This document shows positions 53,270-62,002 of a stretch of 64,000 bases of DNA, piece after piece; position 1 is the stretch's first letter; every line of letters begins with the position of its first letter. This DNA comes from Halobacteriovoraceae bacterium (GTDB taxonomy: Bacteria > Bdellovibrionota > Bacteriovoracia > Bacteriovoracales > Bacteriovoracaceae). The stretch covers positions 31,131-95,130 of the forward strand of contig JABGVH010000148.1 in NCBI GenBank assembly GCA_018646195.1, given 5' to 3'. Position numbers and translations under genes: made by a program. The notes beneath the pieces are model-generated. The model did no database searches, was not told the origin of the DNA, and saw only the letters and a program-made list of their open reading frames with translations.

Positions 53270-55984
53270 ATGGAAAATAGAATTTTCAAATTATTGACTT
53301 TTATCTGGATAATTTTTTCCTGTGCGGCAACTATTGCATCAGATAATTTCACCACAGAGCAGAATCAAACTCATTTACGTTGGAATATTTTTTCTCCTAA
53401 AAATCAATTAGTAATCGATAAAAAAGGCAACACCGTAACTTTGAAAACTCTTAATACTGCATTATTCGACCGCTTACGCAATGATCTTGATGGTATCGGT
53501 CCCGACTCTACCTACGTTAAGTCAATCAGTATCACTAAACCTGAAACGGCGACAAACGTAGCGGCTGTAAAAATTGTTCTTCGCAATAAAGACGTTGAGT
53601 TATTTAGCTTTTATCGCGACCGTGAAAAGAAATACGTTCTTGATTTCTGGATGGATGAGGACTTTTCCGCCAAGAATGACCTTCATAATACAAAGAAGAT
53701 TTCCCAAATAAAAGGGAAGAAGATCGTGGCTGGAACTGCGGCTCCACTGCCTAGCCAAAAGAAGAGAGTGCTCTTAAAGCAAAAAGCTCCTTTAAAAATT
53801 AGTAAAGAGGTCGCTCCCGAGACGGCTAAGTATCAAGCTCCTAAAAAAGCTTATTTAGATTATCGTTATGGTTCTAGTTTTGTATGGGACTACGACCCGC
53901 TGGCACCAGTTCACAAAAAATCTTTGGATTTATCGAGAAAAACTCCCGAGTACTTCTATCCAATTAAAAATAGAAACATCTCAAAAGGTGAAAAAGAGGC
54001 GCATACCCAACTCAGCATTAATCTTTATAGAAAGAAGAAATACGGCCTGATGTATAAATCAATCAAGCTGTTTAATAAAAAGTATGGAGAGGTTGCCAAT
54101 TCAAGTATCCATGAATATTTGAAGGCCAATGCAATTGTTCGTAGCAACTTTGATAAAGGTAATGGCGAGCCTCTAAAAATGGCGATTTCTATGTTCGAGA
54201 ATATTGCCGAGAAAACAGAAAATTATGACTTACAGAGAGCCGTTCTTAAGTACTTAATTGATTATTACTCCAACGAGAATGAACATGTTAAGTCACTCCA
54301 GCTATCCAAAAAACTCTACGTAGTGAGTAAGGAAAATTTTGACTATGAAGAATCTCAGTTAGCGGCTGAAAATATAATTCTTAAATTAACACTTCTTAAT
54401 CAGATTGGTCGTGTTAAGACAGTGCTACAAGAAAAAACGATTCAAAAACTTATTTCAAAACAAAAAATTCTAGCCTACCAAATTTTTGTAGGTCTCAAAC
54501 TTGGCAAAGTTGATGAAGTAATCAGGCTTTATGAGAAAAATAGAAGAAACCTGGCAAAGCCAGTTCATAAAGTTATCCTATATAACACTGGAGAGGCTTA
54601 CTTTAGAAAGGGTCAATTCGGTAAGGCGATTAAATTGTTTGATCAATTCATTGATCAGTATTCTTTCCATTCTAGCGCAGGTGCAGCCAGAGTTCGGATA
54701 GCTCTTTGTTATGAATTATCAGGAAAGCCAGTCAAGCAAACCCTGGCACTCTATAAAAATGCCATCAATCGTGCTCAAAATGCTGACCATAATTATGAGG
54801 CGAGAATTCGTTATGTAGGTCTTCAAGGACTTAGAAAAAAGGTCCTAACCGCAGAAGACCGTGAGATAAGAGTTTTTCTTGATAAGCGGGTCAAGAGAAA
54901 GGCAAAGCTAGATAAAAATCTAAAGAAGATACTTTGGCTAACACGTCTTAGAACTTATATAAAAGATTCAAAGTTTAAAGAAGCCCTGGCCTATTTAAAT
55001 GCAGTACCGGTTCGTTCCTTACGTCCTTCCGAAAGGAGAGTCTTTAATGGTGATGGAGCAGAAATTGTTTATGGAATTATCCAAAAATACTTTAATGCTT
55101 CTGAGCACACCAAAGTGATTCAAACTTGGGAAGCTTATAAAACCAAATACCTAAATAAGGTTGCCAACGATCCTTATATGAACTTTATCGTAGGCAGGAC
55201 CTATATCAATTTGGGACTTTATAATGCCTTTGATAAAATTTACGCTGGATTTTCTAAACTTAATGGTTCTCCGGTGAAAACCTTCCCATTATGGGTACCC
55301 CGGAAAATCAGCATTACAAATGCCGCTATGTTGAGTGAGCTTCAGGTCTTGAAGAACATTAAATTAAAAAACTGGCGTCTTGCGGCAGTAAAGGTTGCGG
55401 CGCTGGCCAAGTCCCGCAAGAATTTGAGAAAGGTTAAGTATTACCAAGGGGTCATTAGCTACAATCAAAAAGACTATAAAAATGCCGTTAAGGCCTTTGA
55501 AAGTTTTTTAACCTCAAAAGAAGAGGGAGTAAATGAAGAGGTCTCGAGTCCCATCGAAGTGGCAGAAATGTTGAAAAGCTACACTGACTCTCTCTATAGT
55601 CTCGGTAAACTTAAAAAGTTCAGCGAAGTCGCTCACGCCTTGTTATCGGATACCGAAAGCTACGGTAAGAAAAATAAGTATATGAATGAGGTTCGTGAAA
55701 GAATTGCTTACCTTAAATTGGAAATTAGAGCAGGAAAGGCCACCAGCATAGACTACGCTATTTTAGAGCCTGAAATATTAAAGTTTAAAAAAGAGTATGA
55801 AAAATCAGTTTATAGAGGTCGAGTGAATTACCTATTAGGTCTTTCCTTGATCTCAAATAAGAAACCGGAGGAAGGAAAAAAAGTTCTCAGCGAGGTATTG
55901 TTGGATGACACTATTTCAGATTATCTGAAAGAGTTAGCTCGCTCTGAACTTTCGTTAATACAGATTAAAGAAAGAACATTATAG
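53270..55984 (+). CDS. Large exported TPR-type protein linked to the flagellar operon
   Basis: A protein of about 904 residues. The chosen ATG gives a good signal peptide (ending near CAATIAS); a TTG at 53234 is possible but adds residues ahead of the signal. Residues about 30-130 look like an AMIN-like beta domain (VKSISITKPE, FYRDREKKYVLDFWMDE), followed by a lysine/proline-rich linker and about 600 residues of TPR-like helix pairs (GEAYFRKGQFGKAIKLFDQFIDQ is typical). Probably periplasmic. It lies 39 bases before the degenerate NtrC-like gene, suggesting a role in flagellar assembly or motor surroundings, as inference. Confidence 0.65.
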   Translation: MENRIFKLLTFIWIIFSCAATIASDNFTTEQNQTHLRWNIFSPKNQLVIDKKGNTVTLKTLNTALFDRLRNDLDGIGPDSTYVKSISITKPETATNVAAVKIVLRNKDVELFSFYRDREKKYVLDFWMDEDFSAKNDLHNTKKISQIKGKKIVAGTAAPLPSQKKRVLLKQKAPLKISKEVAPETAKYQAPKKAYLDYRYGSSFVWDYDPLAPVHKKSLDLSRKTPEYFYPIKNRNISKGEKEAHTQLSINLYRKKKYGLMYKSIKLFNKKYGEVANSSIHEYLKANAIVRSNFDKGNGEPLKMAISMFENIAEKTENYDLQRAVLKYLIDYYSNENEHVKSLQLSKKLYVVSKENFDYEESQLAAENIILKLTLLNQIGRVKTVLQEKTIQKLISKQKILAYQIFVGLKLGKVDEVIRLYEKNRRNLAKPVHKVILYNTGEAYFRKGQFGKAIKLFDQFIDQYSFHSSAGAARVRIALCYELSGKPVKQTLALYKNAINRAQNADHNYEARIRYVGLQGLRKKVLTAEDREIRVFLDKRVKRKAKLDKNLKKILWLTRLRTYIKDSKFKEALAYLNAVPVRSLRPSERRVFNGDGAEIVYGIIQKYFNASEHTKVIQTWEAYKTKYLNKVANDPYMNFIVGRTYINLGLYNAFDKIYAGFSKLNGSPVKTFPLWVPRKISITNAAMLSELQVLKNIKLKNWRLAAVKVAALAKSRKNLRKVKYYQGVISYNQKDYKNAVKAFESFLTSKEEGVNEEVSSPIEVAEMLKSYTDSLYSLGKLKKFSEVAHALLSDTESYGKKNKYMNEVRERIAYLKLEIRAGKATSIDYAILEPEILKFKKEYEKSVYRGRVNYLLGLSLISNKKPEEGKKVLSEVLLDDTISDYLKELARSELSLIQIKERTL

Positions 55985-56007
55985 TACCGCTCCAGGAGGG
56001 AGCGGTA
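55985..56007 (+). other. Perfect hairpin between the TPR gene and the flagellar block
   Basis: TACCGCTCC (55985-55993) and GGAGCGGTA (55999-56007) form a perfect 9-bp stem with a 5-nt loop. No T-run follows, so it is more likely an mRNA processing or stability element than a terminator. AGGAGG at 56014-56019 then serves the next gene. Confidence 0.55.
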
Positions 56008-56023
56008 TCTGACAGGAGGTCAA

Positions 56024-56956
56024 ATGAATACTGTGAATGTTGAACTATTTGGACAAGATCCGAAAGTACAAAAGGCAATTTCTGTTGCCCGTAACGTTTC
56101 CGTTACAAAAGCTCCCGTTCTAATCGTAGGTGAAGCAGGTGTGGGTAAGCGCACTTTAAGTACTTTCATCCACCAGAACTCAAACCGAGAAGGACAACCA
56201 CTTTCATTTGTTGATTGTGCCCAGGAAGCTCAACAAGTCGAGAATAAAATTCTCGGTTTTAGAGATGAAGAATCTGGACGTTTCAATAAAGGAATTCTTG
56301 AAGAGGCCAATGGAGGAACAGTTGTTTTCGCCAATATTGATGGTCTTGACGAAGGTTTTCAACGCCGCTTCCATAAAATTCTAACGGAACTCGATGATTA
56401 TGATATCGACGTTAGAGTTATTGCGACGACTACAAAAAATCTTTCAAAGCTCGTGGGATCAGGACGATTTTATCGAGGACTTCATACACTAATTTCAAAT
56501 AATTCGATCAACCTTGCTCCATTAAGAGAGAGAGTTGGAGATCTTGAAATGTTAACTAAATTCTTTGTATCTGACCTTGCGGATCATGATCAAGCTGAAA
56601 TCGAGAAAAATGCCATGGATAAAATCTTAAATCACTACTGGACTCATAACGTTCACGAACTAAAGACAGTTATCCAAAATACGGTAACGAATATGGAAGG
56701 GGCAACTCTGACTGAGGAAGATCTCGAAATTGGTGAGAAAAAATCGGTTAACTTAATTAGCGATGATGATAACGAGGGAATTCGTCTCATGTCACTTAAG
56801 GAAGCGGAGAAACTTCTTATTAAGAAAGCTCTAATTCACACCAGTGAAAATAGGACCCAAGCAGCAAAAATACTTGGAGTCTCTATTAGAACACTGAGAA
56901 ATAAAATCAATGAATATCGAAATGGCGGTAGCGCTTATTTCGTAAACTTAAGATAG
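56024..56956 (+). CDS. Degenerate NtrC-like protein without GAFTGA or Walker B acids
   Basis: A 310-residue protein with an AAA+ domain similar to sigma-54 activators and a Fis-type HTH (NRTQAAKILGVSIRTLRNKI), but no receiver. Walker A is intact (GEAGVGKRT, 36-44). The GAFTGA loop and surrounding dozen residues are missing between LGF (77-79) and SGRF (84-87), and the Walker B DE is A103-N104. The second arginine-finger position is also changed. It should therefore bind DNA and maybe ATP but not remodel sigma-54 polymerase. It heads the flgB-fliJ block (13-base gap to flgB, AGGAGG start), so a flagellar regulatory role is likely. Confidence 0.8.
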   Translation: MNTVNVELFGQDPKVQKAISVARNVSVTKAPVLIVGEAGVGKRTLSTFIHQNSNREGQPLSFVDCAQEAQQVENKILGFRDEESGRFNKGILEEANGGTVVFANIDGLDEGFQRRFHKILTELDDYDIDVRVIATTTKNLSKLVGSGRFYRGLHTLISNNSINLAPLRERVGDLEMLTKFFVSDLADHDQAEIEKNAMDKILNHYWTHNVHELKTVIQNTVTNMEGATLTEEDLEIGEKKSVNLISDDDNEGIRLMSLKEAEKLLIKKALIHTSENRTQAAKILGVSIRTLRNKINEYRNGGSAYFVNLR

Positions 56957-56969
56957 AGGAATACTGGTC

Positions 56970-57377
56970 ATGGATGTCAATGACGCTACATTGAAAGCAC
57001 TGGCTGCATCGCTAAACTTTAGGCAGATGAGACAAGAAGTCATCGCCTCAAATATTGCGAATGCAGAAACACCTGGATACAAATCTAAAAGGATTGACTT
57101 CGAGGCTGCCCTTGCTAGAGCGCTTGATATTGAAAAGCAGCAATCTCTAAATACCGACGACGATAATCATTTTAATGTAGGGGGCGGAGGATTTGATAAT
57201 CTTCAACCAGAGACCTATGAAGACTCAAATGGTGTCGTTTCCAATGATGGGAATACAGTTGATAGAGAAGCTGAAATGGCATTAATGGCCAAGAATAAAA
57301 TCCTCTATGATGCTTCCGTTCAATTATTGAATAAGAAGCTAGGCCTGATGAAATACGCCATCAACGCCGAACGCTAA
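56970..57377 (+). CDS. flgB: Flagellar proximal rod protein FlgB
   Basis: A 135-residue rod protein forming the rod base on the MS ring, exported by the flagellar type III apparatus. The N-terminal rod-family motif is SNIANAETPGYK near residue 28. The C-terminal helix with VQLLNKKLGLMKYAIN fits FlgB. First structural gene of the block; AGAGGA site; flgC follows 14 bases later. Confidence 0.95.
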   Translation: MDVNDATLKALAASLNFRQMRQEVIASNIANAETPGYKSKRIDFEAALARALDIEKQQSLNTDDDNHFNVGGGGFDNLQPETYEDSNGVVSNDGNTVDREAEMALMAKNKILYDASVQLLNKKLGLMKYAINAER

Positions 57378-57391
57378 AATTTGGAGCAATT

Positions 57392-57829
57392 ATGGATTTG
57401 CTAACTAGTTTAAAAATCAGTGCCTCGGGCTTAGCCGCCAATAGAAAGCGGCAAGGTGCAATTTCTTCGAATATTGCCAACGCCCAGACAACAAGAACAG
57501 CCGAGGGTGGGCCTTACCGTCCAAAGGAAGTTGTTTTTGGAGCTGAACCAGCCAGGGATACGTTCTCTGAAATACTAGAAGGTGAAATCGATGCCCAGGC
57601 GCAAGCCGTTCATGCAACTGAAGTGATTTCGACGAATAGACCTCCAATCTTAAAGTACGAACCTAGTCACCCAGATGCTAATGAAAAAGGTTATGTTGCC
57701 TACCCAAATATTAATGTGATGGAAGAAATGGCAAATATGATTCAGGCTTCACGAGCCTACGAAGCAAATATTACGGCCCTTAATACAACTAAGGGCATGG
57801 CCATGAAGGCCCTTGAAATAGGACGATAG
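57392..57829 (+). CDS. flgC: Flagellar proximal rod protein FlgC
   Basis: A 145-residue rod protein that stacks on FlgB. It has the N-terminal ISASGLAANRKRQGAISSNIAN motif, a PYRPKEVVF beta segment, and the C-terminal NINVMEEMANMIQASRAYEANI signature. GGAG site. fliE follows 9 bases later in the same operon. Confidence 0.95.
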   Translation: MDLLTSLKISASGLAANRKRQGAISSNIANAQTTRTAEGGPYRPKEVVFGAEPARDTFSEILEGEIDAQAQAVHATEVISTNRPPILKYEPSHPDANEKGYVAYPNINVMEEMANMIQASRAYEANITALNTTKGMAMKALEIGR

Positions 57830-57838
57830 GAGTAAATT

Positions 57839-58201
57839 ATGTCGATTGAAACAATAGGCGGAATTAATCAAATCCTTGGAAAATATAATTCCAAAGATTG
57901 GGCGAAAAGCGCAGACATGAGTATTGAAAATCCTAGCGACTTTAAGGGGCTGGACTTCAAGGGGTTAGATGAAAGTGGACAGGCCAGTTTTAGCGATATG
58001 CTGGCCAAGTCGGTTAAAGACGTCAATAATTTGCAGCTCGAAGCAAATAATGCCATTCAAAAACTTGTGACGGGTAAGAAACAGAACTTACACGAAACGA
58101 TGTTAGCCGTAGAAAAAGCAGATATTGCTTTTAGAACAATGAATCAAGTTCGAATGAAAGTCATTGATGCTTATAAAGAAGTAATGAGAATGCAGATTTA
58201 G
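57839..58201 (+). CDS. fliE: Flagellar hook-basal body adaptor FliE
   Basis: A 120-residue adaptor joining the MS ring to the rod. The C-terminal part (SFSDMLAKSVKDVNNLQLEANNAI, then HETMLAVEKADIAFRTMNQVRMKVIDAYKEVMRM) is diagnostic. The middle contains a repeated GLDFKGLDE segment. AGGAG site. A 62-base gap precedes fliF. Confidence 0.93.
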   Translation: MSIETIGGINQILGKYNSKDWAKSADMSIENPSDFKGLDFKGLDESGQASFSDMLAKSVKDVNNLQLEANNAIQKLVTGKKQNLHETMLAVEKADIAFRTMNQVRMKVIDAYKEVMRMQI

Positions 58202-58263
58202 GTTTGAATTTTAATGTAGCGGTTCACTAGGATGGTGGGTCGGCATAGAATCAGGAGGATTCG

Positions 58264-59952
58264 GTGCAAGATACAGCAGAAAAAATTTATCGAAATTTTA
58301 AAGAGTTCTTTAGCGGCTTGGATGCTAATCGAAAAGCGGGGCTAGTAGGGATTTCTCTATTTATAGCAGCAGGGCTATTCGTGATTGTCTTCTGGGCCTC
58401 GGGTACACGCTATGAAGTTCTCTACAAAGATCTGAACAGGGAAGACTCTAAAAAAGTCGCCGTAATGCTTGAAGAAGGCAAGATCGAATACAAACTTAGC
58501 AATGACGGTAAGAAGATTGAAATTCCTGAAGATAAAGTGAAGGAGTGGCGTTTAAAGTTGGCCATGAGAGGAGTTTCATTTTCAGGGGCGGTAGGTTACG
58601 AAGTATTTGATAAGCAAGCTTTCGGAACAACAAGTTTTGTTCAAAAGGTAAATCGGCAAAGAGCGCTTGAAGGCGAGCTGATTAAGACAATTAAATATAT
58701 CTCAGGTATCAAAAGGGCCAGAGTTCATCTCTCTATCCCTGAACAAAGTCCCTTTGTTTCGGAAAAGAAGCCACCAAGTGCCTCGGTTGTACTTGATTTA
58801 GAGGACGGGGTCACACTAACTCCTGCGGAGATAAAAGGAATTGGATTTCTTGTTTCTTCAGCTGTCAACGAAATGCGACCACAGCAGGTAGTGATCTTAG
58901 ATGGAAGAGGTAAAAAACTGTCGGACAATGTTGGCGATCCAATGACTGCCCATACCGCAAATCGGATGGCACTTGAATCGAAAATGAATAATCAATACGA
59001 AAAACAAATTGAAGATATTCTTGGCAAAGTTGTAGGTAATGGAAAAGTCATTGCAAAGGTTACTGTGAACCTTGATTTCACTCAATCTGTTTCAACTCAA
59101 ACGCGATATGATCAAGAAGGAGCAGCGGTCTTATCCGAGGTAAAGAATTCTCAGAAGATAAATGGCAGCCGGCCTTCGCCGCAAGGTATCCCAGGAGCGA
59201 GAAGTAATTTACCTGGAGAAAAACCACAGCCAGGAATTCCTGAGACTCGCAATAATGTCGATAAGCAGTTATCAACACGAAATTTTAATGTACCTAAGAC
59301 TATTACCCGTTCTAAAAAACCAACAGCGACTATTTCACAAATCAGTGCTGCGGTAATGATCGATGGCAAGAGAGTACCTGTAATCGGTGAGGGTGGCTCG
59401 CCAGTTCTTGCTGAAGATGGAAAACAGAAATTTAATTATGAGAAATGGTCCGAAGCAGACTTAGCCAACTTTTCGGCAATCGTAGCGTCGACCCTTGGAA
59501 TAAGCGGAAAACGTGGCGATAAACTAGTTATTAAGAATATGGAATTCGCCCAAGAGGACTTAGCGGCGATGGAGACCATGCTAAGAGAAAAAGAAAATCG
59601 AGAGCTTATAAAGAGTATCGTTAAGTACTTAGCGGTAGGTCTTACAATCTCACTATTCTTTTTCTTAGTCGTTCGACCATTTATTCAATGGATCACCGAC
59701 AATACTGTAGAGACAGTAGAAGACTTCCTTCCTAAAACCCTCGAGGAACTCGAGAAGGTCCAGGCCAATCAGAAATTACCTGGATTGGAGGATGCCTTGC
59801 CGCAGATTGAAGAGAAGCTGAATCCCGAAAAGATTGAAGGGAATATGCTGCGGGAGAAAATTATTTCTCTAGTTGAAGCCAACCCTAGTAAGGCGGCTCA
59901 GGTAATTCACGAGTTAATTCACTCGGCTGAAAATGATAAATCGATTGCATAA
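58264..59952 (+). CDS. fliF: Flagellar MS-ring protein FliF
   Basis: A 562-residue protein that oligomerises in the inner membrane as the MS ring. TM helices lie about residues 27-45 and 448-468, flanking the large periplasmic ring-building domains; the C-terminal cytoplasmic tail ends with the FliG-binding acidic helix. The ring motif YEVFDKQAFGTTSFVQKVNRQRALEGEL is clear. Start is GTG with AGGAGG 5 nt upstream. Confidence 0.95.
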   Translation: MQDTAEKIYRNFKEFFSGLDANRKAGLVGISLFIAAGLFVIVFWASGTRYEVLYKDLNREDSKKVAVMLEEGKIEYKLSNDGKKIEIPEDKVKEWRLKLAMRGVSFSGAVGYEVFDKQAFGTTSFVQKVNRQRALEGELIKTIKYISGIKRARVHLSIPEQSPFVSEKKPPSASVVLDLEDGVTLTPAEIKGIGFLVSSAVNEMRPQQVVILDGRGKKLSDNVGDPMTAHTANRMALESKMNNQYEKQIEDILGKVVGNGKVIAKVTVNLDFTQSVSTQTRYDQEGAAVLSEVKNSQKINGSRPSPQGIPGARSNLPGEKPQPGIPETRNNVDKQLSTRNFNVPKTITRSKKPTATISQISAAVMIDGKRVPVIGEGGSPVLAEDGKQKFNYEKWSEADLANFSAIVASTLGISGKRGDKLVIKNMEFAQEDLAAMETMLREKENRELIKSIVKYLAVGLTISLFFFLVVRPFIQWITDNTVETVEDFLPKTLEELEKVQANQKLPGLEDALPQIEEKLNPEKIEGNMLREKIISLVEANPSKAAQVIHELIHSAENDKSIA

Positions 59953-59970
59953 GTAATAAGGAGTTTTGAC

Positions 59971-61008
59971 ATGGCTGAAGGTATCGGCGAAATAGATCCA
60001 GAAGTTGAGTATTCCCTACTAACGGGACAAGAGCGAGCAGCGATCTTGTTAAGTTCCCTAGGGGTGCCGACAACTCAATTGATCTTTTCCTACATGAGGG
60101 ACAACGACGTCAAGCGGATGATTAACGCGATGTCGAATATCAACAAGGCTCCGATCTGGATGATTAAGAAAGTTCTTGAAGATTTCTATGGCGAGCTAAA
60201 CGAAGAAAATGATTTACTCTTTTCTGAAAACCGCGGCAGGGACTTTATTGTCAATGCATTGGGTGAGGAACGGGCCAAGCAATTACTTGGTCAGATCGTA
60301 GATGTAGGGACCGCCAACACACTCGAATCTTTAGAGCTGGTGGATACAAGAACTCTTGCTAACTTCTTAATTAATGAACACCCTCAAACGATTGCCTTAA
60401 TTGTCGCTCACTTGAATCCGGAGAGGAAAGTGGATGTATTGAGACGGCTACCAGAAGGGCTTCAGGCAGAAGTGGTTCTAAGGGTCGCCAATCTTGATTA
60501 CGTTTCACCTGAACTTATCGCTCAATTGGATGATGTTCTTAAAACTGAACTTTCGACCCTCGGTTCTATCGATACCAATCAGCTTGGTGGTGTCGAGCCA
60601 ATTGCAGATATGCTTAATCTTATGGATAAAAACTCTGAGAAAAATATCATGTCTCGAGTTGAAGAGAAAGATCCTGAATTGGCAGAAGAGATTAGAAAAC
60701 TTATGTTTGTTTTCGAAGACCTTGTCTTTGTTGACGATCGTGGTATTCAAAACCTTCTTAAAGAAGTTGATAATAATAAACTTGTTATTGCTCTTAAGAC
60801 TTCTCCGGAAGAGGTTAAAACCAAGCTCTTTAAAAATATGTCAAACAGAGCAGCTACCCTGCTCAATGAAGACTTGGACGCATTGGGGCCGACAAAGTTA
60901 TCTGATGTTGAAAAAGCCCAATCAGAAATCGTTCAAAAGTGTAAAGAGCTCGAGGCGTCTGGTAAGGCCTTCATCTCGAGAGGTGGAGACGGAGATACTC
61001 TGGTTTAA
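59971..61008 (+). CDS. fliG: Flagellar motor switch protein FliG
   Basis: A 345-residue switch protein linking the MS ring to FliM and the stators. Visible are the N-terminal FliF-binding domain (ERAAILLSSLG), the middle EHPQTIALIVAHL motif, and the C-terminal charged torque helix with VFEDLVFVDDRGIQNLL. GGAG-type site; 18 bases after fliF. Charged motor residues look intact. Confidence 0.97.
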   Translation: MAEGIGEIDPEVEYSLLTGQERAAILLSSLGVPTTQLIFSYMRDNDVKRMINAMSNINKAPIWMIKKVLEDFYGELNEENDLLFSENRGRDFIVNALGEERAKQLLGQIVDVGTANTLESLELVDTRTLANFLINEHPQTIALIVAHLNPERKVDVLRRLPEGLQAEVVLRVANLDYVSPELIAQLDDVLKTELSTLGSIDTNQLGGVEPIADMLNLMDKNSEKNIMSRVEEKDPELAEEIRKLMFVFEDLVFVDDRGIQNLLKEVDNNKLVIALKTSPEEVKTKLFKNMSNRAATLLNEDLDALGPTKLSDVEKAQSEIVQKCKELEASGKAFISRGGDGDTLV

Positions 61009-61039
61009 TAGAAATATAATCGTAGCTTAAGGATGAGCC

Positions 61040-62002
61040 ATGAATACCAATGATTTACCACTTGAGAGTTTTGACATTTCTGACTACGAATTCGATAAAT
61101 TCGATGAGGTCACCCTAAGTGATCAAGCCGAATCCTACGACTTCAAAAACCTTGATGGTCTTTCTCTGGACGAAAATCCTGAGCATCAAAAAGCTATTAA
61201 ATTTGAAAGAAAGACTTCGAATGAAAATAATTTTTTAATCGCCCCTATTGTTCGAGAACATCGCGGACTTATTAAGCAGGAAGAAAACGAACGAGAAATT
61301 AGAGTTAAGGATGAAGTCGATCGGCGTCTTCAGAGCATTGAGAAGCAAGCTTTCGAAAAAGGCTACACCGAAGGCGTGGAGATTGGTAAAGAAGAGGTCT
61401 TTAAGCAATCGAGGATCGCCACTGAAGAAAAACTGGTTAGTCTTACCGAACTTATAGAAGAAGTACTCTGCTTTAAGGCCGAGCTTCTCAAATCAGAGAA
61501 AAAGCAAGTTTATGAAACCGTTCGAAATTTAGCCAAATGGGTAATCCTGAGAGAAATTAAAGATGATGATGATTACCTTAACCGATTAATGGAAAAGCTA
61601 GTGCTAGAAATGCAGACAAAAACAAATCTACTGGTTCGAGTTAATAAGAGTGATTTCGATAAAATGCCTGAGGTACTAGAGTTTGTTCAAGAAAAACTAG
61701 GTAAGATGACAAACGTAAGAGTCGAAATGGACTATGATAATACTTCCGGAGGAATTGTTCTAGAGGCTGAAAATGGCATTTTAAATGGTACTTTGAGTCA
61801 GCAGTTATTAAGCGTGGACAACCTCTTTAATAATGTAGGGGTAGAGTCAGACGAAATCTACTCTGACCCCGAGCTAGAACCTAAAGAAGAAGCTGCTGTA
61901 GCGCCTGAAGCGGAGGCTGAGGCAGAACCTGAAGCAGAAGCAACGCCTGAAGAAGAATCTGATGAAGATGATTCGAAAGGAGAAGACGACAGTGAGTCAT
62001 AG
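61040..62002 (+). CDS. fliH: Flagellar export regulator FliH
   Basis: A 320-residue cytosolic regulator of the FliI ATPase. The middle part has the FliH-like coiled coil (about 90-150, with FEKGYTEGVEIGKEE) and the C-terminal domain (about 150-265) with GGIVLEAENGILNGTL. Longer than usual because of an acidic glutamate/alanine/proline tail (about 275-320). The fliI GTG start lies within its last codons. Sequence identity in this family is low; context and the glycine-containing coiled coil make the call good. Confidence 0.85.
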   Translation: MNTNDLPLESFDISDYEFDKFDEVTLSDQAESYDFKNLDGLSLDENPEHQKAIKFERKTSNENNFLIAPIVREHRGLIKQEENEREIRVKDEVDRRLQSIEKQAFEKGYTEGVEIGKEEVFKQSRIATEEKLVSLTELIEEVLCFKAELLKSEKKQVYETVRNLAKWVILREIKDDDDYLNRLMEKLVLEMQTKTNLLVRVNKSDFDKMPEVLEFVQEKLGKMTNVRVEMDYDNTSGGIVLEAENGILNGTLSQQLLSVDNLFNNVGVESDEIYSDPELEPKEEAAVAPEAEAEAEPEAEATPEEESDEDDSKGEDDSES

